From assembly GCA_035505655.1 (NCBI GenBank), contig DATJQP010000050.1, positions 4,459-68,458 on the forward strand: DNA of 64,000 bases, given 5' to 3'. Numbering within the stretch: the stretch's first letter is position 1; the number at the start of each line of letters is the position of its first letter. Made by a program: the position numbers and the translations under genes. Below, one piece after another: positions 17,674 to 25,907 of this stretch. This DNA is from JAGVPT01 sp035505655 (GTDB lineage Bacteria > Bacteroidota > Ignavibacteria > UBA10030 > UBA8401). Below the pieces are notes generated by a model. The model was not told the origin of the DNA, did no database searches, and saw nothing but the letters and a program-made list of their open reading frames with translations.

Positions 17674-18318
17674 CTATGCGACCGCCGACGAGGCGTAGTG
17701 CTGATGGTGCTGGAGCTCGCGAAGCTCTTTGGCGGCGACATACGAGTGAATGGATTCGAGGAGCTCGCACCGCCCGTCTCCGGTCACCGCAGAGAACGGA
17801 AGGACGCCGGAAAGGTGTTTGTATTTCCCGAGCGTCTCGCGGACGGTCTTCATCTGAAGCTGGAGCTTGTTGAACGGAATCTTGTCCGCCTTCGTCAGGA
17901 CGAGCGCGAACGGTACTTTATAGAAGTCGAGCCAGCCCATCATCGTGTTGTCGAGCTCGGTCGGACCGAGGCGCGCATCGACGATCTGCACCCCGAGGGC
18001 GATCTGCTTTCGCTCATGGAAGAAGGTCTCGATGAGGGAGGTCCATCCCGCCTTCACCTGCTCCGCGACTTTGGCGTAGCCGTACCCGGGGAGGTCGATG
18101 AAGTACATCTCCTTGTTGACGAGGTAGTAGTTCAGCTCGCGGGTCTTCCCGGGGGTTGAGCTGATCCTCGCGAGGCCTTTCCGGTTGCAGAGCTTGTTGA
18201 GGAGGGACGACTTTCCGACGTTCGATCGGCCGATGAAAACGATTTCGGGGAGGTTGTCTTTGGGGAGCTGCTTCAGGTTGGCGACGCCGACGACAAAATC
18301 AACAGTCACAATTTTCAT
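17674..18318 (-). CDS. ysxC: Ribosome biogenesis GTP-binding protein YsxC/EngB
   Basis: A 214-residue essential-type GTPase used in large-subunit assembly. The G1 loop GRSNVGKSS is at residues 30-38; ISSTPGKTR supplies the G2 region, DLPGYGYAK is G3 and TKAD is G4. The start at 18318 (MKIVTVDFVVG) is chosen over longer in-frame starts because AAGGA lies at the right distance and family members begin close to this point. The C-terminus ends in a His-rich tail. It lies just downstream of the ribosomal super-operon but beyond a strong hairpin, so it may be transcribed at a lower level than rplQ. Confidence 0.95.
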   Translation of the reverse strand: MKIVTVDFVVGVANLKQLPKDNLPEIVFIGRSNVGKSSLLNKLCNRKGLARISSTPGKTRELNYYLVNKEMYFIDLPGYGYAKVAEQVKAGWTSLIETFFHERKQIALGVQIVDARLGPTELDNTMMGWLDFYKVPFALVLTKADKIPFNKLQLQMKTVRETLGKYKHLSGVLPFSAVTGDGRCELLESIHSYVAAKELRELQHHQHYASSAVA

Positions 18319-18350
18319 ACGTTCCGTCCTTGTCATGAGTGACTTAGTCC

Positions 18351-18380
18351 TGCCCGGCGGTCCCTGATCTCCGCCGGGCA
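18351..18380 (-). terminator. Hairpin at the end of the ribosomal super-operon
   Basis: TGCCCGGCGG (18351-18360) and CCGCCGGGCA (18371-18380) pair perfectly over 10 bp, 15 bases after the rplQ stop. No U-tract follows on the minus strand. It probably ends or trims the rpsL-to-rplQ transcript before ysxC. Confidence 0.6.
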
Positions 18381-18395
18381 CCCTGCGTTCGCCGC

Positions 18396-18932
18396 TCAGG
18401 GCTGAGCGGGGGAACCGGCAGCCGGTTCGGCCGCTGCCGTGGCGGGAGCCGCCGGGGCCGCGGCACCGGAGGTCTCCGTCTTCTTGCGGGGCGAGCGGCG
18501 TGCCCGCCTGGGTTTCGGGGCGGGCTTGCTTTCATCCTTGCCCGTGTTGTAGTCGACAAGCTCGAGGACCGCCACATCGGCGGCATCGCCGAACCGGCGG
18601 CCGAGTTTTACGACGCGGGTATACCCGCCGGGACGCTGTTCGACCTTCGCGGCGATCTCACCAAAGAGGATCTTCACGACGGCCTTGTCGTGGATGAACT
18701 TCCCCACTTCACGGCGTGCGTGGACATCCTTGGGGGCCCCGCCCGCTTCCCTCGCGACGGCGCGCTTCGCCCGGGTGATAATCTTCTCCACGACCATGCG
18801 CGTCTCTTTCGCTTTCGCGAGCGTCGTGCGGATTTTCTTGTGACGGAGCAGCGAGGTGGAAAGCGACGAGAGCAACGCTCTCCGGTGGCTCGCCGTTCGT
18901 TTGAGTTTACGTCCCGATCTGCCGTGAATCAT
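18396..18932 (-). CDS. rplQ: 50S ribosomal protein L17
   Basis: The L17 core occupies residues 1-118 (MIHGRSGRKLKRTASHRRAL, then LLRHKKIRTTLAKAKE and GGYTRVVKLGRRFGDAADVA). About 60 extra residues follow, rich in Ala, Pro, Lys and Arg and probably disordered, which makes it much longer (178 aa) than typical L17. It is the last gene of the alpha operon, 15 bases after rpoA. Confidence 0.97.
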   Translation of the reverse strand: MIHGRSGRKLKRTASHRRALLSSLSTSLLRHKKIRTTLAKAKETRMVVEKIITRAKRAVAREAGGAPKDVHARREVGKFIHDKAVVKILFGEIAAKVEQRPGGYTRVVKLGRRFGDAADVAVLELVDYNTGKDESKPAPKPRRARRSPRKKTETSGAAAPAAPATAAAEPAAGSPAQP

Positions 18933-18947
18933 TCCTGTGCCCTTTGT

Positions 18948-19934
18948 CTATTCACTGTCCTTGAGATACTTGTCGACGTCCATGCCGAACGTCAGCCCTT
19001 CCTCTTCGATGATCGCCGAAAGCTCGGCGAGCGACTTCCGGCCAAAGTTCCTGAACTTCAGGAGCTCGGACTCCTCGCGACGGACGAGATCCGCGATCGT
19101 CTTGATGTCCGCCGCCCGGAGGCAATTGTGCGAACGGACCGAGAGCTCGAGGTCGTCGACGCTCGTCTTCAGCACCTTCCTGATCCGCGCCACTTCGGCG
19201 TCCTCTTCCACTTCCTCTTTCTCCGCCTCGGGCTCCGTGTCGAAGCTCGTGAAGAGCTGGATGTGCTCGCGGAGAACCTTGCCGGCATACGTGAGCGCCT
19301 CCTCGGGGGCGACGGAGCCGTCCGTCTCGATCTCGAGGATAAGCTTCTCATAGTCTGTCTGCTGACCGACGCGCGTCGGCTCGACGAAGTACCGGACGTT
19401 CTTCACCGGGGTGAAGATCGAGTCGATCGCGATGACGCCGAGCGTCTGGTCGGGAAGCTTGTTCTCCTCGGAGGTGACATACCCTTTCCCGCGGCCGATC
19501 CTCAGCTCCATCTCGAAATCGGCGTCTTTATTGAGCGTCGCAATGTGGTGCTCGGGGTTGAGGATCTCAACCTCGGCGCTTGCCTTCTGGATGTCGCCGG
19601 CAACGAGTTTCCCGGGGCCCTTGAGGTGGACCGTCACTTTCCCGACTTTCTTGTTCGTCGCCTTCAGCCGTACTTCCTTCAGGTTGAGGATCATGTCCGA
19701 GACGTCCTCGACAAGTCCCGGAAGCGTCGAGAACTCATGGACGATCCCTTCGATGCGGATCGCCGTTACCGCGTAGCCCGGGAGCGACGAAAGGAGGACC
19801 CGGCGAAAGGCGTTTCCGATGGTGACTCCAAATCCCTTCTCCAGCGGCTGCACGACGAACCTTCCGAACGTTGTCGAATGACTACCTTCATCCAACACGA
19901 TCCCTTCAGGCATTTGAAAGTTTACAAGACTCAT
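18948..19934 (-). CDS. rpoA: DNA-directed RNA polymerase alpha subunit
   Basis: The 328-residue alpha subunit scaffolds RNA polymerase assembly. The dimerisation domain (GFGVTIGNAFRRVLLSSLPG, residues 34-53) is intact. An acidic linker (EPEAEKEEVEEDAE, about 234-247) leads to the C-terminal domain, where Arg267, Asn270 and Cys271 (VRSHNCLR) match the UP-element-contacting residues of E. coli alpha. Activator and UP-element use should therefore be conventional. It lies between rpsD (43-base gap) and rplQ. Confidence 0.98.
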   Translation of the reverse strand: MSLVNFQMPEGIVLDEGSHSTTFGRFVVQPLEKGFGVTIGNAFRRVLLSSLPGYAVTAIRIEGIVHEFSTLPGLVEDVSDMILNLKEVRLKATNKKVGKVTVHLKGPGKLVAGDIQKASAEVEILNPEHHIATLNKDADFEMELRIGRGKGYVTSEENKLPDQTLGVIAIDSIFTPVKNVRYFVEPTRVGQQTDYEKLILEIETDGSVAPEEALTYAGKVLREHIQLFTSFDTEPEAEKEEVEEDAEVARIRKVLKTSVDDLELSVRSHNCLRAADIKTIADLVRREESELLKFRNFGRKSLAELSAIIEEEGLTFGMDVDKYLKDSE

Positions 19935-19977
19935 GAGGTTTACTCGCTTTCACGCTTTAAATGTGGGAAAGAACAGA

Positions 19978-20607
19978 TTACTTGGAGTAGAGCTCGACGA
20001 CGAGCTGCTCGTTCGCGGGGAGCGGAATGTCCGCGCGTTCCGGAATCTGAAGAAACGTCCCGTTGAGGTTCGCCTTGTCGAGGCTGAGCCACGGGAGCAT
20101 GGAACTGTCTTTCATGCGTTTCATCGAGTTGTGGATCACTTCCAGCTTCTTGCTCCGCTCGTTCACGCTGATGACGTCCCCGGCCCTTAAGAGAACGGAG
20201 GGGATGTCGGTCGGCTTGTTGTTGACGGAGAAATGGCCGTGAAGGATGAGCTGGCGCGCTGTCTTCCGCGACGGCGCGAAGCCCATGCGATAAACAACGT
20301 TGTCGAAACGGCGCTCCAGGGTCTTGACGAGAATTTCACCCGTCTTTCCCGTCTGGCGGAGAGACTTCTCGAAGTAGTTCCGGAATTGTGTCTCCATGAG
20401 GCCGTAAAGGCGGCGGATTTTCTGCTTCTCTCTCAGCTGAAGGCCGTACTCCGAGACCTTCTGTCTGCGCGACTGTCCGTGCGGGCCCGGGGGAAAATTC
20501 CGGCGCTCCACGGGGCATTTCTCCGTGAAGCACTTCGTCCCTTTGAGGAAGAGCTTCTGGCGTTCGCGACGGCAGAGCCTGCAGCTGGCGTCAATGTATC
20601 GTGCCAT
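19978..20607 (-). CDS. rpsD: 30S ribosomal protein S4, zinc-binding form
   Basis: A 209-residue primary 16S rRNA-binding protein that starts small-subunit assembly and usually represses the alpha operon. Cys9, Cys12, Cys26 and Cys31 (CRLC ... CFTEKC) form the N-terminal zinc site of C+ type S4. The S4 RNA-binding domain is at about 98-160 (RRFDNVVYRMGFAPSRKTAR, LILHGHFSVNNKPTDIPS). It ends AAARPL-free, in NEQLVVELYSK. Confidence 0.97.
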   Translation of the reverse strand: MARYIDASCRLCRRERQKLFLKGTKCFTEKCPVERRNFPPGPHGQSRRQKVSEYGLQLREKQKIRRLYGLMETQFRNYFEKSLRQTGKTGEILVKTLERRFDNVVYRMGFAPSRKTARQLILHGHFSVNNKPTDIPSVLLRAGDVISVNERSKKLEVIHNSMKRMKDSSMLPWLSLDKANLNGTFLQIPERADIPLPANEQLVVELYSK

Positions 20608-20651
20608 TGATCAAACGTTCCTTTATAGTTGATGAAAGTACTTCCGACTCG

Positions 20652-21095
20652 TTAGACCCGGCGTCGTTTCGGCGGACGGCAGCCGTTGTGCGGGATCGGC
20701 GTGATGTCCCTGATGATCGAGACCTCGAGCCCCGCCGTCTGGAGCGACCGGATCGCCGCCTCGCGTCCGGAGCCGGGTCCCTTGACGAAGACCTCGACCT
20801 TCCGGAGCCCCATGTCGTAGGCCTCCTTCGCCGCCGCTTCCGCGGAGACCTGGGCGGCGTACGGCGTGTTCTTCCGCGATCCCTTGAATCCGTTCTTGCC
20901 GGCCGACGACCACGCGATGGTGTTGCCGTAGATATCCGTCAGCGTCACGATGACGTTGTTGAACGTCGCCTTGATGAAGGCCTTGCCGTTGACGTCGACG
21001 TGGATCTTTTTCTTTTTCTTGACTGCCGCGGGGGTCGCGGCGGCGGCCGATGCCGGCGCCGGTTTGCCCGCTGCGGGTGCCTGTTCCTTTGCCAC
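20652..21095 (-). CDS. rpsK: 30S ribosomal protein S11 with N-terminal extension
   Basis: The S11 core (HVDVNGKAFIKATFNNVIVT ... GSGREAAIRSLQTAGLEVS ... DITPIPHNGCRPPKRRRV) is complete and lines the platform near the mRNA exit. About 27 residues rich in Ala, Pro and Lys precede it. It starts with GTG, supported by AAAGGAG 5 bases upstream. Confidence 0.97.
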   Translation of the reverse strand: MAKEQAPAAGKPAPASAAAATPAAVKKKKKIHVDVNGKAFIKATFNNVIVTLTDIYGNTIAWSSAGKNGFKGSRKNTPYAAQVSAEAAAKEAYDMGLRKVEVFVKGPGSGREAAIRSLQTAGLEVSIIRDITPIPHNGCRPPKRRRV

Positions 21096-21137
21096 GAGTG
21101 CTCCTTTCGACCGGGGAACATCCCCGGAGATGATCCG

Positions 21138-21521
21138 TTACTTCTTTGCCAGGACTTTCTTCTTCCCGGCGACCGTCTTCCTCTTTCCCTTCCTCGTACG
21201 GGAATTCGTTCTCGTCCGCTGTCCCCGCACCGGCAAACCCTTCCGATGCCTCAGGCCGCGGTACGACCCGATATCCATGAGACGCTTGATGTTCATCTGC
21301 ATCTCGCTCCGCATCGCTCCTTCGGTCTTGTAGTCCGCCTGGATGATCGTGCGGATCTTCGACACCTCGTCGTCGTTGAGGTCGCCGATTTTCTTGTTGA
21401 GGTCGATCCCCGCTTTCGCGAGGATCTGCCGGGAAGTGGTGCGGCCGATGCCGTAGATATACGTCAGCCCGATCTCGGACCGTTTGTTCTTCGGCAAATC
21501 GACGCCTGCAATACGTGCCAC
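21138..21521 (-). CDS. rpsM: 30S ribosomal protein S13
   Basis: A 127-residue head protein contacting the A- and P-site tRNAs and the inter-subunit bridge. It opens ARIAGVDLPKNKRSEIGLTY and carries GSYRGLRHRKGLPVRGQRTR, the S13 signature, followed by a basic tail. It uses a GTG start with AAGGAG 8 bases upstream. It is the first r-protein of the alpha operon after rpmJ. Confidence 0.97.
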   Translation of the reverse strand: MARIAGVDLPKNKRSEIGLTYIYGIGRTTSRQILAKAGIDLNKKIGDLNDDEVSKIRTIIQADYKTEGAMRSEMQMNIKRLMDIGSYRGLRHRKGLPVRGQRTRTNSRTRKGKRKTVAGKKKVLAKK

Positions 21522-21554
21522 GTGATGGTCTCCTTGTTAAACAGTCTGTTCGTC

Positions 21555-21668
21555 TTATCCCTGGCGCTGCTTGTGCTTCGGGTTCTTGCAGATGACCCGA
21601 ACGACGCCTTTCCGGCGGATCACTTTGCAGTTCTCACACAGCCGCTTCACCGATGCCCGGACTTTCAT
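21555..21668 (-). CDS. rpmJ: 50S ribosomal protein L36, zinc-binding form
   Basis: A 37-residue protein starting MKVRASVKRLCENC. Cys11, Cys14, Cys27 and His32 make the zinc ribbon of the C+ form, so no zinc-independent paralogue is implied. It lies 19 bases after infA and 33 bases before rpsM, the usual spc/alpha junction. Confidence 0.97.
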   Translation of the reverse strand: MKVRASVKRLCENCKVIRRKGVVRVICKNPKHKQRQG

Positions 21669-21687
21669 GGATCGATCCTTTCTTCGC

Positions 21688-21906
21688 TCATTTGTAGCGG
21701 TAGGTGATGCGCCCCTTCGAGAGGTCGTACGGCGAGAGCTCCACCGTCACCTTGTCACCAACCAGAATCTTGATGTAGTTCATGCGCATCTTCCCGGAGA
21801 TATGCGCAAGGATTTCATGCCCGTTGTCGAGCTTCACCTTGAACGTAGCGTTCGGCAGCGTCTCCGTGATCGTGCCGTCAACTTTGATTGCTCCTTGCTT
21901 TGCCAT
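21688..21906 (-). CDS. infA: Translation initiation factor IF-1
   Basis: A 72-residue S1/OB-fold protein that occupies the A site during initiation. MAKQGAIKVDGTITETLPNA and VELSPYDLSKGRITYRYK match IF-1 end to end. It follows map by only 9 bases, so the two are translationally close-coupled. Confidence 0.98.
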   Translation of the reverse strand: MAKQGAIKVDGTITETLPNATFKVKLDNGHEILAHISGKMRMNYIKILVGDKVTVELSPYDLSKGRITYRYK

Positions 21907-21915
21907 CGTCTGCGC

Positions 21916-22674
21916 TTATCGAGTTAAGACTTCCGCGTTCCCTTTCCGAACGATGACCGTATGCTCGAAATGAGCCGACGGCCCGCCGTCTGCCGTGAGG
22001 ATTGTCCATCCGTCGCCCGCGGTCCTCACGTCGTAGCCGCCGAAGTTCACCATCGGTTCGATCGCGAGCGCCATTCCCTCCTTCAGCTTCAGCCCCGTCT
22101 TCGGTCTCCCGTAGTTCGGGACCGGCGGATCTTCGTGAAGCTCCTTCCCGATCCCGTGTCCGACAAGGTCCCTCACGACCGAAAACCCGGCCGCTTCGAC
22201 GTGCCGCTGGACCGCGGCGGAAATATCGTGGAGCTGATTCCCTTCGACCGCCTGCTCGACCCCTTTGTCGAGCGACTCCTGCGTCACCCGCATGAGCCGA
22301 GCCTTCCCGTCCGACACTTTGCCGACCGGAAACGTGGCGGCGCCGTCGCCGTAATATCCGTCCTTCACCACGCCGACGTCGAGCGAGACGATCTCGCCTT
22401 CCTTCAGCACGCGCGTCCCCGGGATCCCGTGGACGACTTCATCATCGATCGAGACGCAGATCGACGCGGGGAAAAGATTCCTCCGGTCGTTCCCGTACCC
22501 CTTGAACGCCGGGATCCCTCCACTGCTCCTGATAAAATCCTCGGCCAGATCGTCAAGCAGCCTTGTCGTGACGCCGGGGTACACCTGCTTCTCGAGGAGC
22601 CGAAGGACGTCGGCTACCAGCCTGGAACTCTCCCTGATGAGGGCGATTTCCCGTTCCGTCTTGATTGTCACCAT
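21916..22674 (-). CDS. map: Methionine aminopeptidase, type I
   Basis: Removes the initiator methionine from nascent proteins in the cytoplasm. At 252 residues it is type I without an extra N-terminal domain. The five metal ligands are Asp99, Asp110, His173, Glu206 and Glu237, and His82 (VVHGIPG) is the substrate-side histidine. It sits between secY (24-base gap) and infA, a common spc-operon arrangement. Confidence 0.98.
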   Translation of the reverse strand: MVTIKTEREIALIRESSRLVADVLRLLEKQVYPGVTTRLLDDLAEDFIRSSGGIPAFKGYGNDRRNLFPASICVSIDDEVVHGIPGTRVLKEGEIVSLDVGVVKDGYYGDGAATFPVGKVSDGKARLMRVTQESLDKGVEQAVEGNQLHDISAAVQRHVEAAGFSVVRDLVGHGIGKELHEDPPVPNYGRPKTGLKLKEGMALAIEPMVNFGGYDVRTAGDGWTILTADGGPSAHFEHTVIVRKGNAEVLTR

Positions 22675-22698
22675 GGTTGCCGCACCGACGGCCGGACG

Positions 22699-24039
22699 CT
22701 ACCGGCCAATCCGCCCCTTGATCTTGCCGCTCTTCATGAACCCGTCGTAGTGGCGCATGAGCAGATGCGACTCGATCTGCTGGAGCGTGTCGAGCGCCAC
22801 GCCGACGATGATGAGCAAACTTGTTCCGCCGAAAAACGACGCGAAGCTCGACGTCACCCCGAACCGGACCATGAAGGCCGGCAGAATCGCCACGATCGCG
22901 AGGAAGATCGACCCGGGAAGCGTGATCTTCGTAAGAATGTTGTCGATGAAGTCCGACGTGTGCTTCCCCGGCCTGATGCCCGGGATGAACCCACCCTGCT
23001 TCTGCATGTTATCCGCCACGTCCTTCGGGTTAAAGGCGATCGCGGTGTAAAAATAGGTGAAGAAAACGATCATGAGCCCGTAGAAGAACGAGTACGTGAA
23101 CGACGTGTGCTCAAGGTACCCGGCGATCGACGCGACGAACTCGCTGTCCGGGAAGAACGTCAGGATCGTGCTCGGGATGAACATAATCGACTGCGCGAAG
23201 ATGATCGGCATAACGCCCGCCGTATTGACGCGCATCGGGATGTACTGCGTCACTCCTCCGTACACTTTTCTGCCGACGACGCGCTTCGCGTACTGGACCG
23301 GAATCCGGCGCGTTCCCTGCGTCACCATGACGACGCCCGCGGTGATGAGGAGCATGAACGCCCAGATGATGAGCTCGATGATGATCGGACGGGCGCCGGA
23401 GTTGACGAGCTGGAACTCGTCGAGCACCGCGTGCGGGAACCGGGCGATGATGCCGATGAAGATGATGAGCGAGATGCCGTTCCCGATGCCGCGCTCCGTA
23501 ATCTGCTCGCCGAGCCACATCATGAACATCGTTCCCGTCGTCAGGACGATGATCGTCGTGAGCGCGAAACCGAAGCCCTGGACCTGCTGCGGTACGATCG
23601 GAACGCCGGCGGCGTTGAGGCTCACGAGCCGAACGCTAACGCCCCACGCCTGAAGCATGGAGATGAGAACCGTTCCGTACCGGGTGTACTGGGTAATTTT
23701 CTTCCGCCCGTTCTCTCCCTCCTTCTGTAGCTTCTGGAAGAAGGGGACGACGGCGCCGAGGAGCTGGATGATAATCGAGGCGCTGATGTACGGCATGATG
23801 CCGAGGGCGAAGATCGCGGCGTGACTGAACGCGCCGCCGACAAAGAGGTCGTAGAGCCCGAAGAGGGTGTTCGACGCCTGGTTGCGCATCGACTCCGCGA
23901 GCACCGAGGCGTCGACCCCGGGAAGCGTGACGTGCGATCCGATGCGCACCACGATGAGAAGCGCCGCGGTGAAAAGGACGCGCGACCTCAGCTCCTGGAT
24001 CTTGAAAATATTCCGAATGTTTTCGTCTATTTTGCTCAT
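22699..24039 (-). CDS. secY: Protein translocase channel subunit SecY
   Basis: The 446-residue pore of the Sec translocon, with ten hydrophobic membrane segments. Recognisable parts are LFTAALLIVVRIGSHVTLPG (TM1), IMPYISASIIIQLLGA (TM2), the ALTTIIVLTTGTMFMMWLGE / ITERGIGNGISL loop, FTYFYTAIAFNPKDVADNMQ and the cytoplasmic tail. It exports all the signal-peptide proteins on the left of this window. It is 16 bases from rplO and works with SecE, encoded at 49738-49920. Confidence 0.98.
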   Translation of the reverse strand: MSKIDENIRNIFKIQELRSRVLFTAALLIVVRIGSHVTLPGVDASVLAESMRNQASNTLFGLYDLFVGGAFSHAAIFALGIMPYISASIIIQLLGAVVPFFQKLQKEGENGRKKITQYTRYGTVLISMLQAWGVSVRLVSLNAAGVPIVPQQVQGFGFALTTIIVLTTGTMFMMWLGEQITERGIGNGISLIIFIGIIARFPHAVLDEFQLVNSGARPIIIELIIWAFMLLITAGVVMVTQGTRRIPVQYAKRVVGRKVYGGVTQYIPMRVNTAGVMPIIFAQSIMFIPSTILTFFPDSEFVASIAGYLEHTSFTYSFFYGLMIVFFTYFYTAIAFNPKDVADNMQKQGGFIPGIRPGKHTSDFIDNILTKITLPGSIFLAIVAILPAFMVRFGVTSSFASFFGGTSLLIIVGVALDTLQQIESHLLMRHYDGFMKSGKIKGRIGR

Positions 24040-24055
24040 GGAGATACGCGAGGAA

Positions 24056-24541
24056 TTATTGTGCGGGAGCCGGCTTCGCGGCGCCGATGGCGGTCGCCTT
24101 GCCTCCTGCCGCCGTGATCTTCTCCACCGCAGACTTGCTGAACCTGTGCGCCGTGACCTCGAGCTTTGCCTTCAGCTCGCCGTCGCCGAGGATCTTCACC
24201 GGGTCGCTCTTCTTGCTGACAACGCCGAGCGAGTAAAGAATCTCCGGCGTCACCGCATCCTTGATCCTCCCATCGCTCACAAGCTTCTGGAGCGTCTCGA
24301 CGTTGACCACGCGGTACTCGACTCGGAACGGTTTCGTGAAACCGAATTTCGGAAGCCGTCGCGTGAGGGGCATCTGCCCGCCTTCGAACCCACGCTTCAC
24401 GCCCGACCCTGACCGCGAGCCCTGGCCTTTGTGACCCCGCGTGGCGGTGCCGCCGTGGCCGGAGCCCTGTCCGCGGCCGATCCGCTTCGTCTTGCGGCGC
24501 GAACCCTTTGCGTACTGCAAATTATTGAGAATCGATGTCAT
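24056..24541 (-). CDS. rplO: 50S ribosomal protein L15
   Basis: A 161-residue late-assembly protein. The start at 24541 (MTSILNNLQYAKGSRRKTKR) is preferred over a longer open frame because AAGGGA lies 8 bases upstream and L15 proteins start here. The Gly/Arg-rich N-terminal loop (RGQGSGHGGTATRGHKGQGS) and the L15/L18e-like C-terminal fold are intact. Confidence 0.96.
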   Translation of the reverse strand: MTSILNNLQYAKGSRRKTKRIGRGQGSGHGGTATRGHKGQGSRSGSGVKRGFEGGQMPLTRRLPKFGFTKPFRVEYRVVNVETLQKLVSDGRIKDAVTPEILYSLGVVSKKSDPVKILGDGELKAKLEVTAHRFSKSAVEKITAAGGKATAIGAAKPAPAQ

Positions 24542-24593
24542 GACACTGTCCCTTCGTAAGCCGCTGAACGGTCTCCCCGTTCGCCGGCGCCGT

Positions 24594-24788
24594 TTACGAT
24601 TTAACTTCTTCCACGACGACAAGGTGGCGCACCGCGTTCACCATCCCCCGGATCTGCGGGGTGTCCGTGTGAACGACGGAGTAGTTCGGACGGCCGAGGC
24701 CGAGCGCCTTGATCGTCCGTTTGTGCTTCTCGAGCGTATGGACGACGCTCTTCGTCTGGGTGATTCTGATTTTCTTGTGTGCTCCCAT
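24594..24788 (-). CDS. rpmD: 50S ribosomal protein L30
   Basis: A 64-residue protein: KKIRITQTKSVVHTLEKHKR, GLGRPNYSVVHTDTPQIRGM and the closing VNAVRHLVVVEEV match L30. It lies between rpsE (24 bases) and rplO (52 bases). Confidence 0.96.
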   Translation of the reverse strand: MGAHKKIRITQTKSVVHTLEKHKRTIKALGLGRPNYSVVHTDTPQIRGMVNAVRHLVVVEEVKS

Positions 24789-24812
24789 GGCGTACCGTCT
24801 CGCTTCTGCTGA

Positions 24813-25316
24813 TTAGTTCTGGAATAGTTCCTGCAACGACATCCCCCGCTCCGACGCGACACCCTTGGCGTCCCGGAGACTCAGGAGCCCCGCGAGCGTC
24901 GCCTTGACGACGTTGTGCGGGTTCGACGAACCCATCTGCTTCGTCAGGACGTCCTTCACTCCGGCCGATTCGAGGAGAGCGCGGACGCCGCCGCCGGCGA
25001 TGAGCCCCGTCCCGGGCGAAGCGGGCTTCAGGAGAACCCTCCCCGCGCCGAACTTTCCGATCACCTCGTGGGGAATCGTTCCGTTGACGATCGGCACCGT
25101 CACGACGTTCTTCTTCGCGTCGTCGATGCCTTTCGAAATCGCGTCGGCCACTTCGTTCGCCTTCCCGAGCCCGATCCCGACATGCCCGTTGCCGTCTCCG
25201 ACGACGACGATGGCGTTGAAGCTGAACCGCCGTCCTCCCTTCACAACCTTTGCGACGCGGTTGATGTGGACGAGCTTGTCCTTCAGCTCGAGTTCGTTTG
25301 CCTTGATTCTTGCCAC
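24813..25316 (-). CDS. rpsE: 30S ribosomal protein S5
   Basis: A 167-residue accuracy-related protein. The N-terminal domain carries LVHINRVAKVVKGGRRFSFN and VVGDGNGHVGIGLGKANEV. The C-terminal domain has GLIAGGGVRALLESAGVKDV and SSNPHNVVKATLAGL. It starts with GTG after GAGGT. A tRNA-Gln gene separates it from rplR by 180 bases in total, an unusual interruption. Confidence 0.97.
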   Translation of the reverse strand: MARIKANELELKDKLVHINRVAKVVKGGRRFSFNAIVVVGDGNGHVGIGLGKANEVADAISKGIDDAKKNVVTVPIVNGTIPHEVIGKFGAGRVLLKPASPGTGLIAGGGVRALLESAGVKDVLTKQMGSSNPHNVVKATLAGLLSLRDAKGVASERGMSLQELFQN

Positions 25317-25386
25317 TGGGTGACCTCTTGCCTTCGTAAGTGATGATTGCCCGGGCCTCTCGACGCCCGAGCGTGTTCTACTCCTG

Positions 25387-25457
25387 CTGTCGGGAGAGGA
25401 TTCGAACCTCTACAGACGCCTCCAAAGGGCGTTGTCCTGCCATTAGACGACCCGACA
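25387..25457 (-). tRNA. tRNA-Gln (anticodon TTG)
   Basis: The minus strand folds as a complete 71-base cloverleaf. The acceptor is TGTCGGG/CCCGACA with discriminator G, the anticodon arm is ACGCC-CTTTGGA-GGCGT (anticodon TTG), and the T-arm is AGAGG-TTCGAAT-CCTCT. The U1-A72 pair is typical of bacterial tRNA-Gln. CCA is not encoded. It is embedded in the spc operon between rplR (39 bases) and rpsE (70 bases), so it must be cut from the r-protein transcript. Confidence 0.95.
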
Positions 25458-25496
25458 ATGGCGTAAGGCGATTCCTTCCGAGAGCAGGTTGCGTGT

Positions 25497-25865
25497 TCAG
25501 AACTTCAGGCCGCCTTCGCGAGCACCGTCCGCCAAAGCCTTCACCCGGCCATGATACAGCAGGCCGTTCCTGTCGAACACAACGTTCGTGATGTTCTTTT
25601 CGAGCGCCTTCTTCGCGATGATCTTGCCGACGAGGCCGCTCTTCGCTTTCTTCGATTTTATCGCGGCGACCTGTTCCTTCAGCTCTTTCGAGATGGAGGA
25701 GACCGCCACGAGGGTCTTCCCGGCGGTGTCGTCGATGATCTGGCCGTAGATGTTGCCGAGGCTCCGGTACACCGTCAGCCGCGGGCGCTCGGCAGTCCCC
25801 GAGATCTTCTTCCGGATCGTCGCTTTGATTTTCGCGCGTCGCCGTGTCGTGTCTTTCGTGATCAT
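25497..25865 (-). CDS. rplR: 50S ribosomal protein L18
   Basis: A 122-residue 5S rRNA-binding protein. RRRAKIKATIRKKISGTAER, PRLTVYRSLGNIYGQIIDD and ITNVVFDRNGLLYHGRVKAL are the L18 landmarks. It lies upstream of the embedded tRNA-Gln and 42 bases after rplF. Confidence 0.96.
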   Translation of the reverse strand: MITKDTTRRRAKIKATIRKKISGTAERPRLTVYRSLGNIYGQIIDDTAGKTLVAVSSISKELKEQVAAIKSKKAKSGLVGKIIAKKALEKNITNVVFDRNGLLYHGRVKALADGAREGGLKF

Positions 25866-25907
25866 AGGTCGTTTCTTCTCTCGTCCCTGTTCGTCGGACT
25901 CGGTTTC

